Numbered from the stretch's first letter, positions 22,248-32,693 are shown. The stretch is 64,000 nt of DNA from Lacrimispora sinapis (GCF_043633585.1 NZ_CP141832.1:2542001-2606000); one strand, 5' to 3'. The notes: generated by a model from the letters alone, not told the origin. Numbers and translations are program-made.

Positions 22248-24710
22248 TTATGGTTCTTCCAGTTCCACCTTGACCTTTTCCAGGTGCCAGATGTCTCTCA
22301 CATATTCTTCTATGGTACGGTCTGATGTAAATTTACCGCTGCATGCCACATTTAACATGGCGGCCTTTGCCCACCAGGCTTCATCCCGGTACGCTTGATC
22401 GGTCCGGCTTCTGGCATCTGCATACGACCGGAAATCTTTTAAGATAAAGTAGGTATCCGCCCGGTCACTGCTTTGGGTATTTAATAAAGAATTATAAATA
22501 TCCCGGAACAGTTCCGGGTCCTCCGGAGAATAATATCCGTTGATCAGCTGCATCAATACCCGCCGGATCTCAGAATCGCTGTTGAAGATCTCCATAGGAT
22601 CGTATCCGCCTTCTTTCTCATAGCGGATGACTTCATCGGAGGACATGCCAAAGATAAATGCATTTTCGGCCCCTGCTTCTTCTACGATCTCCACATTTGC
22701 CCCATCCATGGTCCCAAGTGTCAGGGCACCATTGAGCATAAACTTCATATTTCCCGTACCGGAAGCCTCTTTGCTGGCTGTAGATATCTGCTCGCTGACA
22801 TCGGCTGCAGCAAAAATAATCTCCGCATTTGAAACCTTGTAATCTTCAATAAAGACTACCTTGATCTTTCCGCCGATGCTGCGGTCACGATTGACCACTT
22901 CTGCCACTGCGTTGATCAGCTTGATCGTCAGTTTGGCTCTCTTATAGCCTGCTGCAGCCTTGGCGCCGAAGATAAATGTCCTGGGGAGCATATCCATATA
23001 AGGATTATCCTTCAGCTGATTGTATAAATACATGACATGAAGAATGTTCATCAGCTGACGCTTGTATTCATGAAGACGCTTGACCTGCACATCAAAGATG
23101 GACCTTGGGTCCACGTCAATGCCGTTATGTTCTTTGATATAGGCGGCCAGCCGGACTTTATTCCGGTATTTGATATCCATAAATTCCTGCCGGCTTTTGG
23201 GATCCTCCGCATAAGGGGCCAACCGCCGGATGTGCGGCAGATCAACGATCCAGTCGCCGCCGATCTTTTTTGTGATCCACTCCGCCAGCAGCGGATTGCC
23301 GTGGAGCAGAAAACGTCTCTGGGTGATGCCGTTGGTTTTGTTGTTAAATTTCCCCGGCATCATCTCATAAAAATCTTTTAACTCCTGGTTCTTTAAAATC
23401 TCCGTGTGAAGCCTGGCAACTCCATTCACGGAAAAACTTCCTGCAATGGCTAAATGAGCCATACGGACCTGACCGTCATAGAGGATGGCCATACTGCGGA
23501 CCTTATCCTGGTTTCCGGGATACCTTTCCTCAATCTTCTCCTGGAACCGGCGGTTTATCTCCTCCACGATCTGGTAGATTCTCGGAAGCAGCCTGGAAAA
23601 AAGATCAATAGGCCATTTTTCCAGTGCTTCCGACATAATGGTGTGGTTGGTATATGCACACGTTTTGGTGGTGATTTCCCATGCCTCATCCCAGCCTAAC
23701 CTATAATCATCCAGCAAAATTCTCATGAGTTCAGGAACTGCCACGGTTGGATGGGTATCATTGAGCTGGAATACGTTTTTTTCATGGAACCGGTGAATGT
23801 CTTCGTGGTTTTCCATGTATTTCATTACCGCTCTCTGCACGCTGGCAGAAATAAAGAAATACTGTTGTTTTAAACGGAGTTCTTTTCCTGCGTAGTGGTT
23901 GTCGTTGGGATACAGGACTTCTACGATGGTCTTTGCAAGGTTTTCCTGCTCGACCGCCTTTTGATAGTCGCCTCTGTCAAAGGAATCCAGGCTGAAGGTA
24001 TTGATGGCTTCCGCGTCCCAGATCCGAAGGGTGTTTACCACATTGTTTCCATAACCCACAATGGGCATATCATAAGGAACGGCGCGGACAGACTGGTAAC
24101 CTTCCTGAACAAAACGTTCTTTTCCATCCTCCCACACCGTATTCACATGCCCTCCGAACTTTACCTCGGTGGCATATTCAGCCCGGCGGATCTCAAAGGG
24201 GCAGCCATTCATCAGCCAGTTATCGGGTACTTCCACCTGATAACCATTTTCTATTTTCTGTTTAAACATGCCATACCGGTAGCGGATGCCGCAGCCGTAA
24301 GCCGGATATCCCAAAGTCGCCAGGGAATCCAGAAAGCAGGCAGCAAGGCGGCCCAGGCCACCGTTTCCAAGAGCCGGGTCCGGCTCCTGGTCTTCGATGG
24401 CATTCAAGTCAAAGCCCAGCTCCTCTAAAACTTCCTTCACTTCCTTCTGGGACATAATATTTATGATGTTGTTGCCAAGAGCACGGCCCATTAAAAATTC
24501 CATGGACAGATAATACAGGGTTTTTACATCCTGTTTTTCATACTCTTTATGGGTTGCGATCCACTCATCAATGATCACATCCTTTACTGCATAGGCAACT
24601 GCCTGGTACATCTGCTCCGGTGTCGCCTCTTCCACTGTCTTGCGAAACACATTCTTCATATTAAACAGAACGCTTTTTTTAAAGGTTTCCTTATCAAATC
24701 CCATACTCAT
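22248..24710 (-). CDS. glgP: Glycogen/alpha-glucan phosphorylase
   Basis: 820 residues, full family length. The pyridoxal-phosphate site EASGTGNMKFMLNGALTLGT is near 660-680, with GNGGLGRLAACFLDS near 116 and KRLHEYKRQLMNILH near 540. It releases glucose-1-phosphate from glycogen in the cytosol. It follows ileS with a 21-bp gap; no other glycogen genes are in the window. Confidence 0.96.
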   Translation of the reverse strand: MSMGFDKETFKKSVLFNMKNVFRKTVEEATPEQMYQAVAYAVKDVIIDEWIATHKEYEKQDVKTLYYLSMEFLMGRALGNNIINIMSQKEVKEVLEELGFDLNAIEDQEPDPALGNGGLGRLAACFLDSLATLGYPAYGCGIRYRYGMFKQKIENGYQVEVPDNWLMNGCPFEIRRAEYATEVKFGGHVNTVWEDGKERFVQEGYQSVRAVPYDMPIVGYGNNVVNTLRIWDAEAINTFSLDSFDRGDYQKAVEQENLAKTIVEVLYPNDNHYAGKELRLKQQYFFISASVQRAVMKYMENHEDIHRFHEKNVFQLNDTHPTVAVPELMRILLDDYRLGWDEAWEITTKTCAYTNHTIMSEALEKWPIDLFSRLLPRIYQIVEEINRRFQEKIEERYPGNQDKVRSMAILYDGQVRMAHLAIAGSFSVNGVARLHTEILKNQELKDFYEMMPGKFNNKTNGITQRRFLLHGNPLLAEWITKKIGGDWIVDLPHIRRLAPYAEDPKSRQEFMDIKYRNKVRLAAYIKEHNGIDVDPRSIFDVQVKRLHEYKRQLMNILHVMYLYNQLKDNPYMDMLPRTFIFGAKAAAGYKRAKLTIKLINAVAEVVNRDRSIGGKIKVVFIEDYKVSNAEIIFAAADVSEQISTASKEASGTGNMKFMLNGALTLGTMDGANVEIVEEAGAENAFIFGMSSDEVIRYEKEGGYDPMEIFNSDSEIRRVLMQLINGYYSPEDPELFRDIYNSLLNTQSSDRADTYFILKDFRSYADARSRTDQAYRDEAWWAKAAMLNVACSGKFTSDRTIEEYVRDIWHLEKVKVELEEP

Positions 24711-24731
24711 TCCACAAAACCTCCTGACTGT

Positions 24732-27700
24732 TTACTGGATCTTCTCCACACCTAAGGTTACGCTTTCCCCGTTAATGTTCCATTCCTTCACATATCCGGA
24801 GGTTTTATCAAGTATTACGTCTTCTGCAAGGACTTCACTCTTTACTTCTTCTTTGTGAGCCTTTAATATTTCTGCAATTTTTTCATTATCCTTACTAGAA
24901 ACCAGTATGTGATCCATAACTTCAAAGCCGGCTTCCTTACGCATGGTCTGAAGCTTGCTGATCAGCTCCCGCACAAACCCTTCTTCCAAAAGCTCCGGTG
25001 TTAAATTGGTATCCAGCACTACGGTTATGGTGTTGTCTCCCTCAGAAACATATCCTTCCGTCTGTGCGGTATCAATCAGCAAGTCTTCTTTGGTAAGAAC
25101 CACTTCGATTCCGTCAAACGTAAAGGTAAGAGCGCCTGTATCATTTAAGGTATCCATGGCTTCATTGCCGTTGATTGCGGAAAGAGCGTTCTTAATGTTT
25201 CCAAGCTGCTTGCCATACTTCGGTCCTACGGTCTTTAACTGAGGTTTGAAGCTGTAAGAGGTGAAATCACGTACATCGTCGGTAAATACTACCTTTTTCA
25301 CGTTCAATTCTTCCTCAATGATCTCCTGATAAAAGACAGGCAGGCTGTGAGGTGCCTTTACAAACATCCGGCCGATCGGCTGACGGTTCTTGATATTGGC
25401 TGTATTTCTGGCTGCACGGCCCATGACCACGATTTTTAAAACCTCATCCATATCTTCTTCCAGCTGCTTATCAATTTTATCTTCCTCTGCTGCCGGATAA
25501 TCACATAAATGAATGCTTTCCGGAGCGGACTTATCCACGCTGCAGACCAGATTCTGGTAGATTTGTTCCGTCATAAACGGAATCATCGGAGCTGCCGCTT
25601 TGCTTACCGTTACAAGAGCAGTGTAAAGCGTCATATAAGCATTGATCTTATCCTGCTCCATCCCCTTGGCCCAGAAACGCTCTCTGCTTCTGCGGACATA
25701 CCAGTTGCTCATATCATCTACAAACTCCTGAAGGGCTCTTGCAGACTCAGGAATCTGATAGTTCTCCAGACAGGAATCCACGGTTTTTACCAGAGTATTC
25801 AGCTTGGATAACAGCCATTTGTCCATGACCGGGAGCTTCTCATAATCCAGAGTATAGTTTGTCGGGTCAAATCCATCAATATTCGCGTATAGTACAAAGA
25901 ATGCATAAGTATTCCACAAGGTACCCATGAATTTCCGCTGTCCTTCCATTACGGCTTTTCCGTGGAACCGGTTTGGCAGCCATGGCGCACTGTTTATATA
26001 GAAATACCACCGGATGGCATCTGCTCCGTAGGTTTCCAGTGCTTCAAACGGATCTACCGCATTTCCTTTGGATTTACTCATCTTCTGGCCGTTCTCATCC
26101 TGAACATGTCCCAAAACAATAACATTCTTATAAGGTGCCTGATTGAAGATCAGCGTAGAGATGGCAAGGAGGGAATAAAACCAGCCTCTCGTCTGGTCCA
26201 CGGCTTCTGAAATAAAGTTTGCCGGGAACTGCTGCTCAAATAATTCTTTATTTTCAAACGGATAGTGATGCTGGGCAAACGGCATGGAACCGGAATCAAA
26301 CCAGCAGTCGATCACTTCCGGAACTCTCTTCATCTCCTTGTGACACTTGGGACAGGAAATGGTCACCGCATCAATGTATGGACGGTGAAGCTCGATATCA
26401 TCAGGACAGTTGGAGGACATGCTCTTTAACTCTTCAATGCTGCCGATGGAATGCTGATGGCCGCATTCGCACTCCCATACATTCAAAGGAGTGCCCCAGT
26501 AACGGTTTCTGCTGATGCCCCAGTCCTGTACATTCTCAAGCCAGTCGCCGAAACGTCCTTTTCCGATGCTTTCCGGGATCCAATGAATGGTATTGTTGTT
26601 GCGGATCAAATCTTCTTTTACCGCGGTCATCTTAATGAACCAGGATTCTCTTGCATAGTAGATCAAAGGAGTGTCGCATCTCCAGCAGTGCGGATAGCTG
26701 TGCTCAAATACCGGTGCGGAAAACAAAAGTCCTCGTTCTTCCAGATCCTTTAAGATCATTGGGTCTGCTTTCTTGCAGAAGACACCAGCCCATTTGGTCT
26801 CTTTGGTCATCTCACCCGCTGCATCCACTAACTGTACAAAGGGAAGATCATATTTTTTCCCTACTTTGGAGTCATCTTCACCGAAAGCCGGAGCAATATG
26901 AACCACACCGGTACCATCCGTCAATGTAACATAGGAATCACAGGTCACAAAATACGCTTTTTTATCCGGTTTTACAAAATCAAACAGCGGCTCGTATTCC
27001 TTATATTCCAGATCCTTGCCAGTATAGCTTTCTAAAATGGTATAACCCTCTTCCAAAACCTTTTCGCAGAGTGCTTCCGCCATATAATAGGTATAATCTC
27101 CGCTTTTTACCTTTACATAGGTCTCAACCGGATTGACGCAAAGAGCCACATTGGAAGGAAGGGTCCACGGGGTCGTGGTCCATGCCAGGATATAAGCATC
27201 TTCTCCCTTTACCTTAAACCTTACAATGGCAGAACGTTCTTTTACGTCTTTATACCCCTGGGCAACCTCATGGCTGGACAAGGGAGTTCCGCAGCGCGGG
27301 CAGTAAGGAACGATTTTAAACCCTTTATAAAGAAGTCCTTTTTCCCATATCTGCTTTAATGCCCACCATTCGGATTCAATAAAATTATTTTCATAGGTGA
27401 CATAAGGATCATCCATATCCGCCCAGAAACCGACGGTCTTTGAAAAATCCTCCCACATGCCTTTGTATTTCCACACACTGTCCTTGCAATATTTGATAAA
27501 CGGCTCCAGACCATATTCCTCAATCTGCTCCTTGCCGTCAAGTCCCAGCATCTTTTCCACTTCCAGCTCCACCGGAAGTCCGTGGGTATCCCAGCCGGCT
27601 TTACGGGGAACATCATAACCCTTCATGGTACGGTATCTGGGGATCATATCTTTAATGACACGAGTCAATACGTGTCCGATATGGGGTTTGCCATTGGCGG

Positions 27701-27845
27701 TTGGCGGACCATCATAGAATGTGTAGCTTTCTGCTTCCTTCCGGTTCTCCATGCTCTTTTTAAAAATTTCACGGTCTTCCCAGAATTTTTCAACCTCTTT
27801 TTCTCTCGCAACAAAATTCAAGTCTGTAGGGACTTTTCTGTACAT
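24732..27845 (-). CDS. ileS: Isoleucyl-tRNA synthetase
   Basis: 1037 residues, class I synthetase. The HIGH motif is in PPTANGKPHIGHVLTR near 47-62 and KMSKSKGN near 592. An editing domain lies between (AWTTTPWTLPSNVAL) with a CWFDSGSMPFAQ segment, and the anticodon-binding region and a C-terminal extension follow. Eukaryote-like type of long IleRS. ATG 27845 follows GGAGGTCG. Expression is controlled by the upstream T-box. Confidence 0.97.
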   Translation of the reverse strand: MYRKVPTDLNFVAREKEVEKFWEDREIFKKSMENRKEAESYTFYDGPPTANGKPHIGHVLTRVIKDMIPRYRTMKGYDVPRKAGWDTHGLPVELEVEKMLGLDGKEQIEEYGLEPFIKYCKDSVWKYKGMWEDFSKTVGFWADMDDPYVTYENNFIESEWWALKQIWEKGLLYKGFKIVPYCPRCGTPLSSHEVAQGYKDVKERSAIVRFKVKGEDAYILAWTTTPWTLPSNVALCVNPVETYVKVKSGDYTYYMAEALCEKVLEEGYTILESYTGKDLEYKEYEPLFDFVKPDKKAYFVTCDSYVTLTDGTGVVHIAPAFGEDDSKVGKKYDLPFVQLVDAAGEMTKETKWAGVFCKKADPMILKDLEERGLLFSAPVFEHSYPHCWRCDTPLIYYARESWFIKMTAVKEDLIRNNNTIHWIPESIGKGRFGDWLENVQDWGISRNRYWGTPLNVWECECGHQHSIGSIEELKSMSSNCPDDIELHRPYIDAVTISCPKCHKEMKRVPEVIDCWFDSGSMPFAQHHYPFENKELFEQQFPANFISEAVDQTRGWFYSLLAISTLIFNQAPYKNVIVLGHVQDENGQKMSKSKGNAVDPFEALETYGADAIRWYFYINSAPWLPNRFHGKAVMEGQRKFMGTLWNTYAFFVLYANIDGFDPTNYTLDYEKLPVMDKWLLSKLNTLVKTVDSCLENYQIPESARALQEFVDDMSNWYVRRSRERFWAKGMEQDKINAYMTLYTALVTVSKAAAPMIPFMTEQIYQNLVCSVDKSAPESIHLCDYPAAEEDKIDKQLEEDMDEVLKIVVMGRAARNTANIKNRQPIGRMFVKAPHSLPVFYQEIIEEELNVKKVVFTDDVRDFTSYSFKPQLKTVGPKYGKQLGNIKNALSAINGNEAMDTLNDTGALTFTFDGIEVVLTKEDLLIDTAQTEGYVSEGDNTITVVLDTNLTPELLEEGFVRELISKLQTMRKEAGFEVMDHILVSSKDNEKIAEILKAHKEEVKSEVLAEDVILDKTSGYVKEWNINGESVTLGVEKIQ

Positions 27846-27865
27846 CTTCTGCGACCTCCATTTCT

Positions 27866-28135
27866 TTTTTTCAAAAAAAAAGCCTCATCCCGTAATCAGG
27901 ACGAAGGCTGCACTTACTCTTCGTTATACCACCTATTACCGCATACCAACATATGCTTTTCTTTAACGCAGAAACTACGTCCTGACTTACTGCAAAGCGT
28001 TCAGCCGGAAACTCCGGAGTGATATTCGTATCCCGCTACTGTCACCAGGTTTCCACCCTCCCCGGCTCTCTGTGGATTTCGCTCAAGACCTACTGTCTCC
28101 ATCAAAGTTTTTCTTCTTACTATATAAGGAAAACA
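27866..28135 (-). promoter_or_regulatory. T-box riboswitch controlling ileS
   Basis: The minus-strand leader shows the T-box order: a stem I with GACAGTAG and AGAGAGCCGG bulge-type motifs, a specifier loop with GAATATC (ATC = Ile codon), and the T-box AATAGGTGGTATAACGAAG whose TGGT matches the ACCA end of tRNA-Ile. The terminator AGCCTTCGTCC/GGGATGAGGCT with a T-run follows, at about 27876-27905. Uncharged tRNA-Ile would stabilise the antiterminator. Confidence 0.92.
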
Positions 28136-28153
28136 AAAGCTTATATAGCTTCA

Positions 28154-28182
28154 ATTATAGGGAGTAAAAAATAAAATGTCAA
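28154..28182 (-). promoter_or_regulatory. ileS promoter
   Basis: TTGACA (28182-28177) and TATAAT (28159-28154) with a 17-bp spacer on the minus strand. Confidence 0.9.
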
Positions 28183-28199
28183 GGCTAATTTTAGTTGCA

Positions 28200-28726
28200 T
28201 GATTCCCAAAAAAACGAAGAACGGGTACCGACTCATTTTCATGAAATTCGATACCCGCCCTACATGCTTTCATCCATTGGTTCTTATATACCTTTCTCTT
28301 GTTATTATAATACGGCATGCCTTGGATGCTCTATATGAATTTGTACCCGTTCCCTTTCGCTTAAAGTATGCCATCCAATCCATTTCTTTGCTTCTTTCTT
28401 TTCATTCTTCTATCCTGTTATCACCTGCTCCGGATCACTTATTCCATGAATCAAACTTTTTTTAATCCTTGAAATAATCCTTTGCAGTGTAACCAGCGAC
28501 AGGCTTTTATGAGATTGGATAATAACGTCCCGGCTTCATCTGCTTTCGCATTGATCCATCACCGGAAAATCTTCTTGCAAAAGCGTAACGGTCGATCCTA
28601 TTGCCTGTAGTTCTATATTGAAAACAGGCATCGCTTACATAATTGGTGGAATCACCCTCCTTTTATCGTACCATTTTTCCTATCCGGAATGGAAAAATGG
28701 GTGGTTGTGTTTATCTTTTGTGATGG
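28200..28726 (-). ncRNA. Short transcription unit of unclear nature
   Basis: A perfect promoter (28759-28731) and a terminator (28250-28200; CGGGTATCGA with TCGGTACCCG and a T-run) enclose about 525 nt on the minus strand. The 5' end holds a 10-bp hairpin CCATTTTTCC/GGAAAAATGG, then AAAGGAGGG. After it one frame reads DACFQYRTTGNRIDRYAFAR and continues FSGDGSMRKQMKPGRYYPIS, which looks protein-like but has no standard start. Another gives a 31-codon peptide from an ATG near 28630. The unit could be a regulatory RNA, a small-protein mRNA or a decayed gene. Confidence 0.4.
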
Positions 28727-28730
28727 TTTT

Positions 28731-28759
28731 ATTATATACTATGCATGTGGATTTTGCAA
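28731..28759 (-). promoter_or_regulatory. Strong promoter of the short unit
   Basis: TTGCAA (28759-28754), 17-bp spacer, TATAAT (28736-28731) on the minus strand. Confidence 0.8.
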
Positions 28760-29103
28760 GACTTTTTTTAATTATATCTTAAATAAATTATTAATTTTCA
28801 TTTTGTATATAATTATTCAGATATTTTAATTTATTTAAAATGTTTATTTGCTAGCCATCTTCGGCAATGTAAAAAGCAATAACAAACTTTGAGAAAAACT
28901 TAACAAATATCTTTACACGGTTTTTACTGGAGACAGTTACTTGTTTCGTTAAACCCTTTATCATCTTTTCAAAAATTACTTGCAGAACGAATTTTATAGA
29001 TAATTCTGGATACAATATCCATAATTTTCTTTTTTAAGCCAGGAGGTTTGCAAAGATTTTTTCTTTTTTTCGTATGAATATTGATATTTTTTTATCAATG
29101 CCA
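28760..29103. other. AT-rich intergenic stretch
   Basis: About 340 bp of very AT-rich sequence between the divergent units. I see no gene, tRNA or clear hairpin pair with a T-run. Confidence 0.5.
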
Positions 29104-29131
29104 TTGTGTTTTTATAATCTTATGGTATAAT
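29104..29131 (+). promoter_or_regulatory. pncB promoter
   Basis: TTGTGT (29104-29109), 16-bp spacer, TATAAT (29126-29131). The resulting leader is about 245 nt, long enough for a structured element, with a GCTG/CAGC and a CAGGAT-type hairpin, but I cannot match it to a known riboswitch. Confidence 0.65.
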
Positions 29132-29384
29132 CCTTAAAAGACATTTTTAGACATGAAGTAAGAAAGCAGTCAGGATACCTGATACTGTCCTAAATATCAT
29201 TCTTTCCCATACTACTAATTTGCAGTGAGGCAGCTGAAAATGCAGCTACAGAATAAGGTTTTGCCGAATGAAAAAACGGTGATGATCTTTATGAGAAATT
29301 CTGCAAACGACAACCCCCTTGTCTGACCGCTGCTTCAGCGATTTCATCTTATATGGGAAATGAATCTGCAAAAGGAGAATAATT

Positions 29385-30848
29385 ATGAGCCAGCGCAATT
29401 TGACTTTATTAACAGACCTCTACGAATTGACTATGATGCAGGGGTATTTCAAAGAAAAAGACGCCAACGAAACAGTCATATTTGACGCCTTCTACCGCAG
29501 CAATCCCAGCGGAAACGGATATGCCATCAGCGCCGGCTTAGAGCAGGTCATTGAATACATTAAGGATCTCAGCTTTAGTGAGGACGACGTGGATTATCTC
29601 AGAACTACTGGTTTATTTGAAGAAGACTTTCTTGAATATCTTCGCAAATTTAAATTTTCCGGAGATATTTACGCCATTCCGGAAGGCACTGTCATATTCC
29701 CCCGGGAACCGATCATCAAAGTCATTGCACCGATTATGGAAGCACAGCTGGTGGAGACGGCTCTTCTTACCATCATCAATCATCAAAGCCTGATTGCCAC
29801 GAAAACAGCGCGGGTGGTTTATGCCGCTGCCGGGGATGGAGTTATGGAATTTGGTCTGCGCCGCGCCCAGGGACCGGATGCCGGAATCTATGGGGCCAGA
29901 GCGGCCATGATCGCAGGCTGTGTGGGAACTTCCAATGTGCTGGCAGGTAAGATGTTTGGAGTTCCCATCAAAGGAACTCACGCCCACAGCTGGATCATGA
30001 GCTTTCCTGATGAGCTGACTGCTTTCCGTCATTATGCAAAGCTGTATCCTACTTCCTGTATTCTACTGGTAGATACTTATGATACTTTAAAATCAGGCGT
30101 TCCCAATGCCATAAAGGTCTTTCAGGAGATGCGGGAGAAAGGGATTGCCTTAACCAATTACGGAATCCGTTTAGACAGCGGGGATTTAGCTTACCTATCC
30201 AAAAAGGCGAAACGGATGCTTGACGAGGCTGGATTTACAGATGCTGTCATTTCCGCTTCCAATGACCTTGATGAAACCCTCATTAACAGCTTGAAAATAC
30301 AGGGAGCAACCATTAATTCCTGGGGAGTCGGTACCAATTTGATTACTTCCAAAGACTGCCCTTCCTTTGGAGGAGTCTATAAGCTGGCAGCTGTACTGGA
30401 TAAAAAGACCGGTCAGTTCACGCCGAAAATCAAACTTTCGGAGAATGCGGAGAAGATCACCAATCCGGGCAACAAGGAAATTAAACGAATCTACAACCGG
30501 GAAACCGGAAAAATCATTGCAGACCTGATCTGTCTGACAGGAGAAACATTGAAGGAAAGCGATTCCCTGCTCCTTTTCGATCCGATCGAGACATGGAAGA
30601 AAACCTATCTGGCACCTAACACTTATACCATTCGAGACCTTTTGGTCCAGGTATTCAAAGGCGGGGAATGCGTTTACGATTCTCCGGCTGTTATGGACAT
30701 TCGGGAATATTGCAAAAAAGAGCTGAGTACTCTTTGGGAAGAATCCAGACGTCTTGTGAATCCCCACCAGGTCCATGTGGATCTATCCAAGGCGCTTTGG
30801 GAAATGAAGAATCAATTACTGGACAGCTATCATTATAACAATCCGTAA
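29385..30848 (+). CDS. pncB: Nicotinate phosphoribosyltransferase
   Basis: 487 residues. Motifs: LLTDLYELTMMQGYF at the N-terminus, EFGLRRAQGPDAG near 152, GTHAHSWIM near 200 and IRLDSGDLAYLSKKAKRML near 265. It makes nicotinate mononucleotide from nicotinate and PRPP for NAD salvage. ATG 29385 follows AAAGGAG, with a terminator directly downstream. Confidence 0.95.
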   Translation: MSQRNLTLLTDLYELTMMQGYFKEKDANETVIFDAFYRSNPSGNGYAISAGLEQVIEYIKDLSFSEDDVDYLRTTGLFEEDFLEYLRKFKFSGDIYAIPEGTVIFPREPIIKVIAPIMEAQLVETALLTIINHQSLIATKTARVVYAAAGDGVMEFGLRRAQGPDAGIYGARAAMIAGCVGTSNVLAGKMFGVPIKGTHAHSWIMSFPDELTAFRHYAKLYPTSCILLVDTYDTLKSGVPNAIKVFQEMREKGIALTNYGIRLDSGDLAYLSKKAKRMLDEAGFTDAVISASNDLDETLINSLKIQGATINSWGVGTNLITSKDCPSFGGVYKLAAVLDKKTGQFTPKIKLSENAEKITNPGNKEIKRIYNRETGKIIADLICLTGETLKESDSLLLFDPIETWKKTYLAPNTYTIRDLLVQVFKGGECVYDSPAVMDIREYCKKELSTLWEESRRLVNPHQVHVDLSKALWEMKNQLLDSYHYNNP

Positions 30849-30860
30849 ATACAGATCATA

Positions 30861-30890
30861 GAAAGGAAGCGGAAGCTTCCTTTCTTATTT
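30861..30890 (+). terminator. pncB terminator
   Basis: AAAGGAAGC pairs with GCTTCCTTT around GGAA, followed by CTTATTTTT. Confidence 0.85.
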
Positions 30891-30916
30891 TTACCTTCAG
30901 GTGAGAATAAAAACGC

Positions 30917-31831
30917 TTATACTTGATTGTTGAGATAATGGTAAAGTGCCCCTCTTAAATTGGAATCATTGTAGTACCGGCAGGCTGTAATTTGGGGCTT
31001 TTTCACCGCCATTCCAAACTTTTTGCTTGGATGAACCTCGAAAATCAGATCCATCTCTTTCCGGATCGCTTCTATTAATAAAGGCTGTTGGCTAATTCCT
31101 CCGCCTATGGCGATCACTTCCAAGTCCAGAAGCGTCTGAAAATTATAAATGCAGCCCGTCAGTTTTTTGATATACTGATCAAAAATACGGCATGCAGTCT
31201 CATCCTTTTGACGGATCAGTTCAAACATTTTGATCCCGTCTATCTCTTTGGGATCTTTTCCGGTCACTTTTGCATAATCACGTCCCAGCACCAGGGAAGA
31301 ACAGGATACCGCCATATAATTAGCCGGCTGCTCCGGCTTTTCGATATCCAGCATGATAAAACTGACCTCTCCTGCAGTAAAGTTAGACCCACGGTACAGC
31401 TTTCCATCTAAAATAAGTCCCATCCCAACGCCGGTACCCAGCACGATCGCTGCCCCGTTTTTAACGCCTTTCAAACTTCCGCCCCATTGCTCTGCCATGG
31501 CCGCACATTTTCCATCATTGTCAACGGAAGATGGTAATCCATAACGCTTCTTTACCTCGCCGCATAGATTGAGTCCCATTAAATAAACCAGTCCTCCTGC
31601 CGTATGCAAAAAACCGGTCGTTACATCTACCTGCCCTGGTGTGCTGAATGCAATTCCTTCCACTTCCTGCTTTCTCGGCAAAACGATCCCGTCCAGCACT
31701 TTAAAATAATCTTCTGCTGTCTTTGTGTCGTCCGGTGTCATTTCTTTGCCTTTTTCCAGAATATCTCCATTTTCATTCATCACAGCATATTTAATAAACG
31801 TTCCCCCATTGTCGATTACCAGATACTTCAT
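30917..31831 (-). CDS. ROK-family sugar kinase
   Basis: 304 residues. The ATP phosphate motif IDNGGTFIKYAVMNENGD is at the N-terminus, STPGQVD near 65, and GTGVGMGLILDGKLYRG near 132. The usual ROK zinc Cys cluster is absent, as in several Firmicute members. Substrate is likely a hexose or amino sugar. Confidence 0.85.
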   Translation of the reverse strand: MKYLVIDNGGTFIKYAVMNENGDILEKGKEMTPDDTKTAEDYFKVLDGIVLPRKQEVEGIAFSTPGQVDVTTGFLHTAGGLVYLMGLNLCGEVKKRYGLPSSVDNDGKCAAMAEQWGGSLKGVKNGAAIVLGTGVGMGLILDGKLYRGSNFTAGEVSFIMLDIEKPEQPANYMAVSCSSLVLGRDYAKVTGKDPKEIDGIKMFELIRQKDETACRIFDQYIKKLTGCIYNFQTLLDLEVIAIGGGISQQPLLIEAIRKEMDLIFEVHPSKKFGMAVKKPQITACRYYNDSNLRGALYHYLNNQV

Positions 31832-31892
31832 CCTTATCCTCCTGTTCTGCTGGTTTTACACAATCCCCTTCTGTCAGACCGGCGATTAATTC

Positions 31893-32693
31893 TTATGCCT
31901 GATTTTTCATTGCAGCATTTACATGCTCCAGAAACATTTCCTGGACGCCTTTATATTCTCCCATGCCCTTGAGCACACAGTCCACATCGTAGCCTTCAGA
32001 TAAAAACGCGGTTTTCCAGGAATCCTCATCGTCTCCCGCCATATCATTGTTGGCGTGGTCTCCTGCAACAATCATAAGGGGCAGTAAAACAACTTTCTGA
32101 TATTCTCCTTTTTTCACCTCAGCCACCACATCTTCCAGTGTGGGAGTTGCCTCTACGGTTCCGATATAATAATTGGCATATCCGGATTTTTTCAGTTGAC
32201 CGTTCAGCTTTTCATAGACCACATTGGCATCATGCTCTGTTCCGTGGCCCATGAAAACCAGTGCAGTATTTTCTTTATTAAATTCGGCTGTCTCTTCTGC
32301 TAATACCTGGATCAATTGGTCATAATCCTGTTCCTGGTTAAGGAGTGGCTCTCCATATTTTATGTAAGTGAAGTTTTTTTCAAAAGGCGCTGCCGCTGCC
32401 ATCATCTTATTATACTCACTGCCGCTCATAACATGGGTCGGCTGAATGACGAGAGCATCAATCCCGTCATTTACGAGGCGTTTCATCGCCTGATCCATAT
32501 TATCAATCTGATCTCCATCTCTGCTCTTTATTTTATCCATGATCATCTGACTGGTGAACGCTCTCCGAACTTCATAATCCGGATATGAGGCTGCTATGGC
32601 CCGTTCCACCGCACCAATATTCTTTTCTAAAGCATCTCTGTAACTGGTACCAAAACTGACCACTAAAATGGCTTTTTTCTTTGTTTTTTGCAT
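31893..32693 (-). CDS. cbiK: Anaerobic sirohydrochlorin cobaltochelatase
   Basis: 266 residues of the CbiK family, which inserts Co(II) into sirohydrochlorin in the oxygen-independent B12 pathway. ILVVSFGTSYRDAL is at the N-terminus. The metal and catalytic His residues are in FMGHGTEHDANVVY near 148 and MIVAGDHANNDMAGDD near 207. There is no signal peptide, so it is cytosolic. No other cobalamin gene is nearby. Confidence 0.92.
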   Translation of the reverse strand: MQKTKKKAILVVSFGTSYRDALEKNIGAVERAIAASYPDYEVRRAFTSQMIMDKIKSRDGDQIDNMDQAMKRLVNDGIDALVIQPTHVMSGSEYNKMMAAAAPFEKNFTYIKYGEPLLNQEQDYDQLIQVLAEETAEFNKENTALVFMGHGTEHDANVVYEKLNGQLKKSGYANYYIGTVEATPTLEDVVAEVKKGEYQKVVLLPLMIVAGDHANNDMAGDDEDSWKTAFLSEGYDVDCVLKGMGEYKGVQEMFLEHVNAAMKNQA

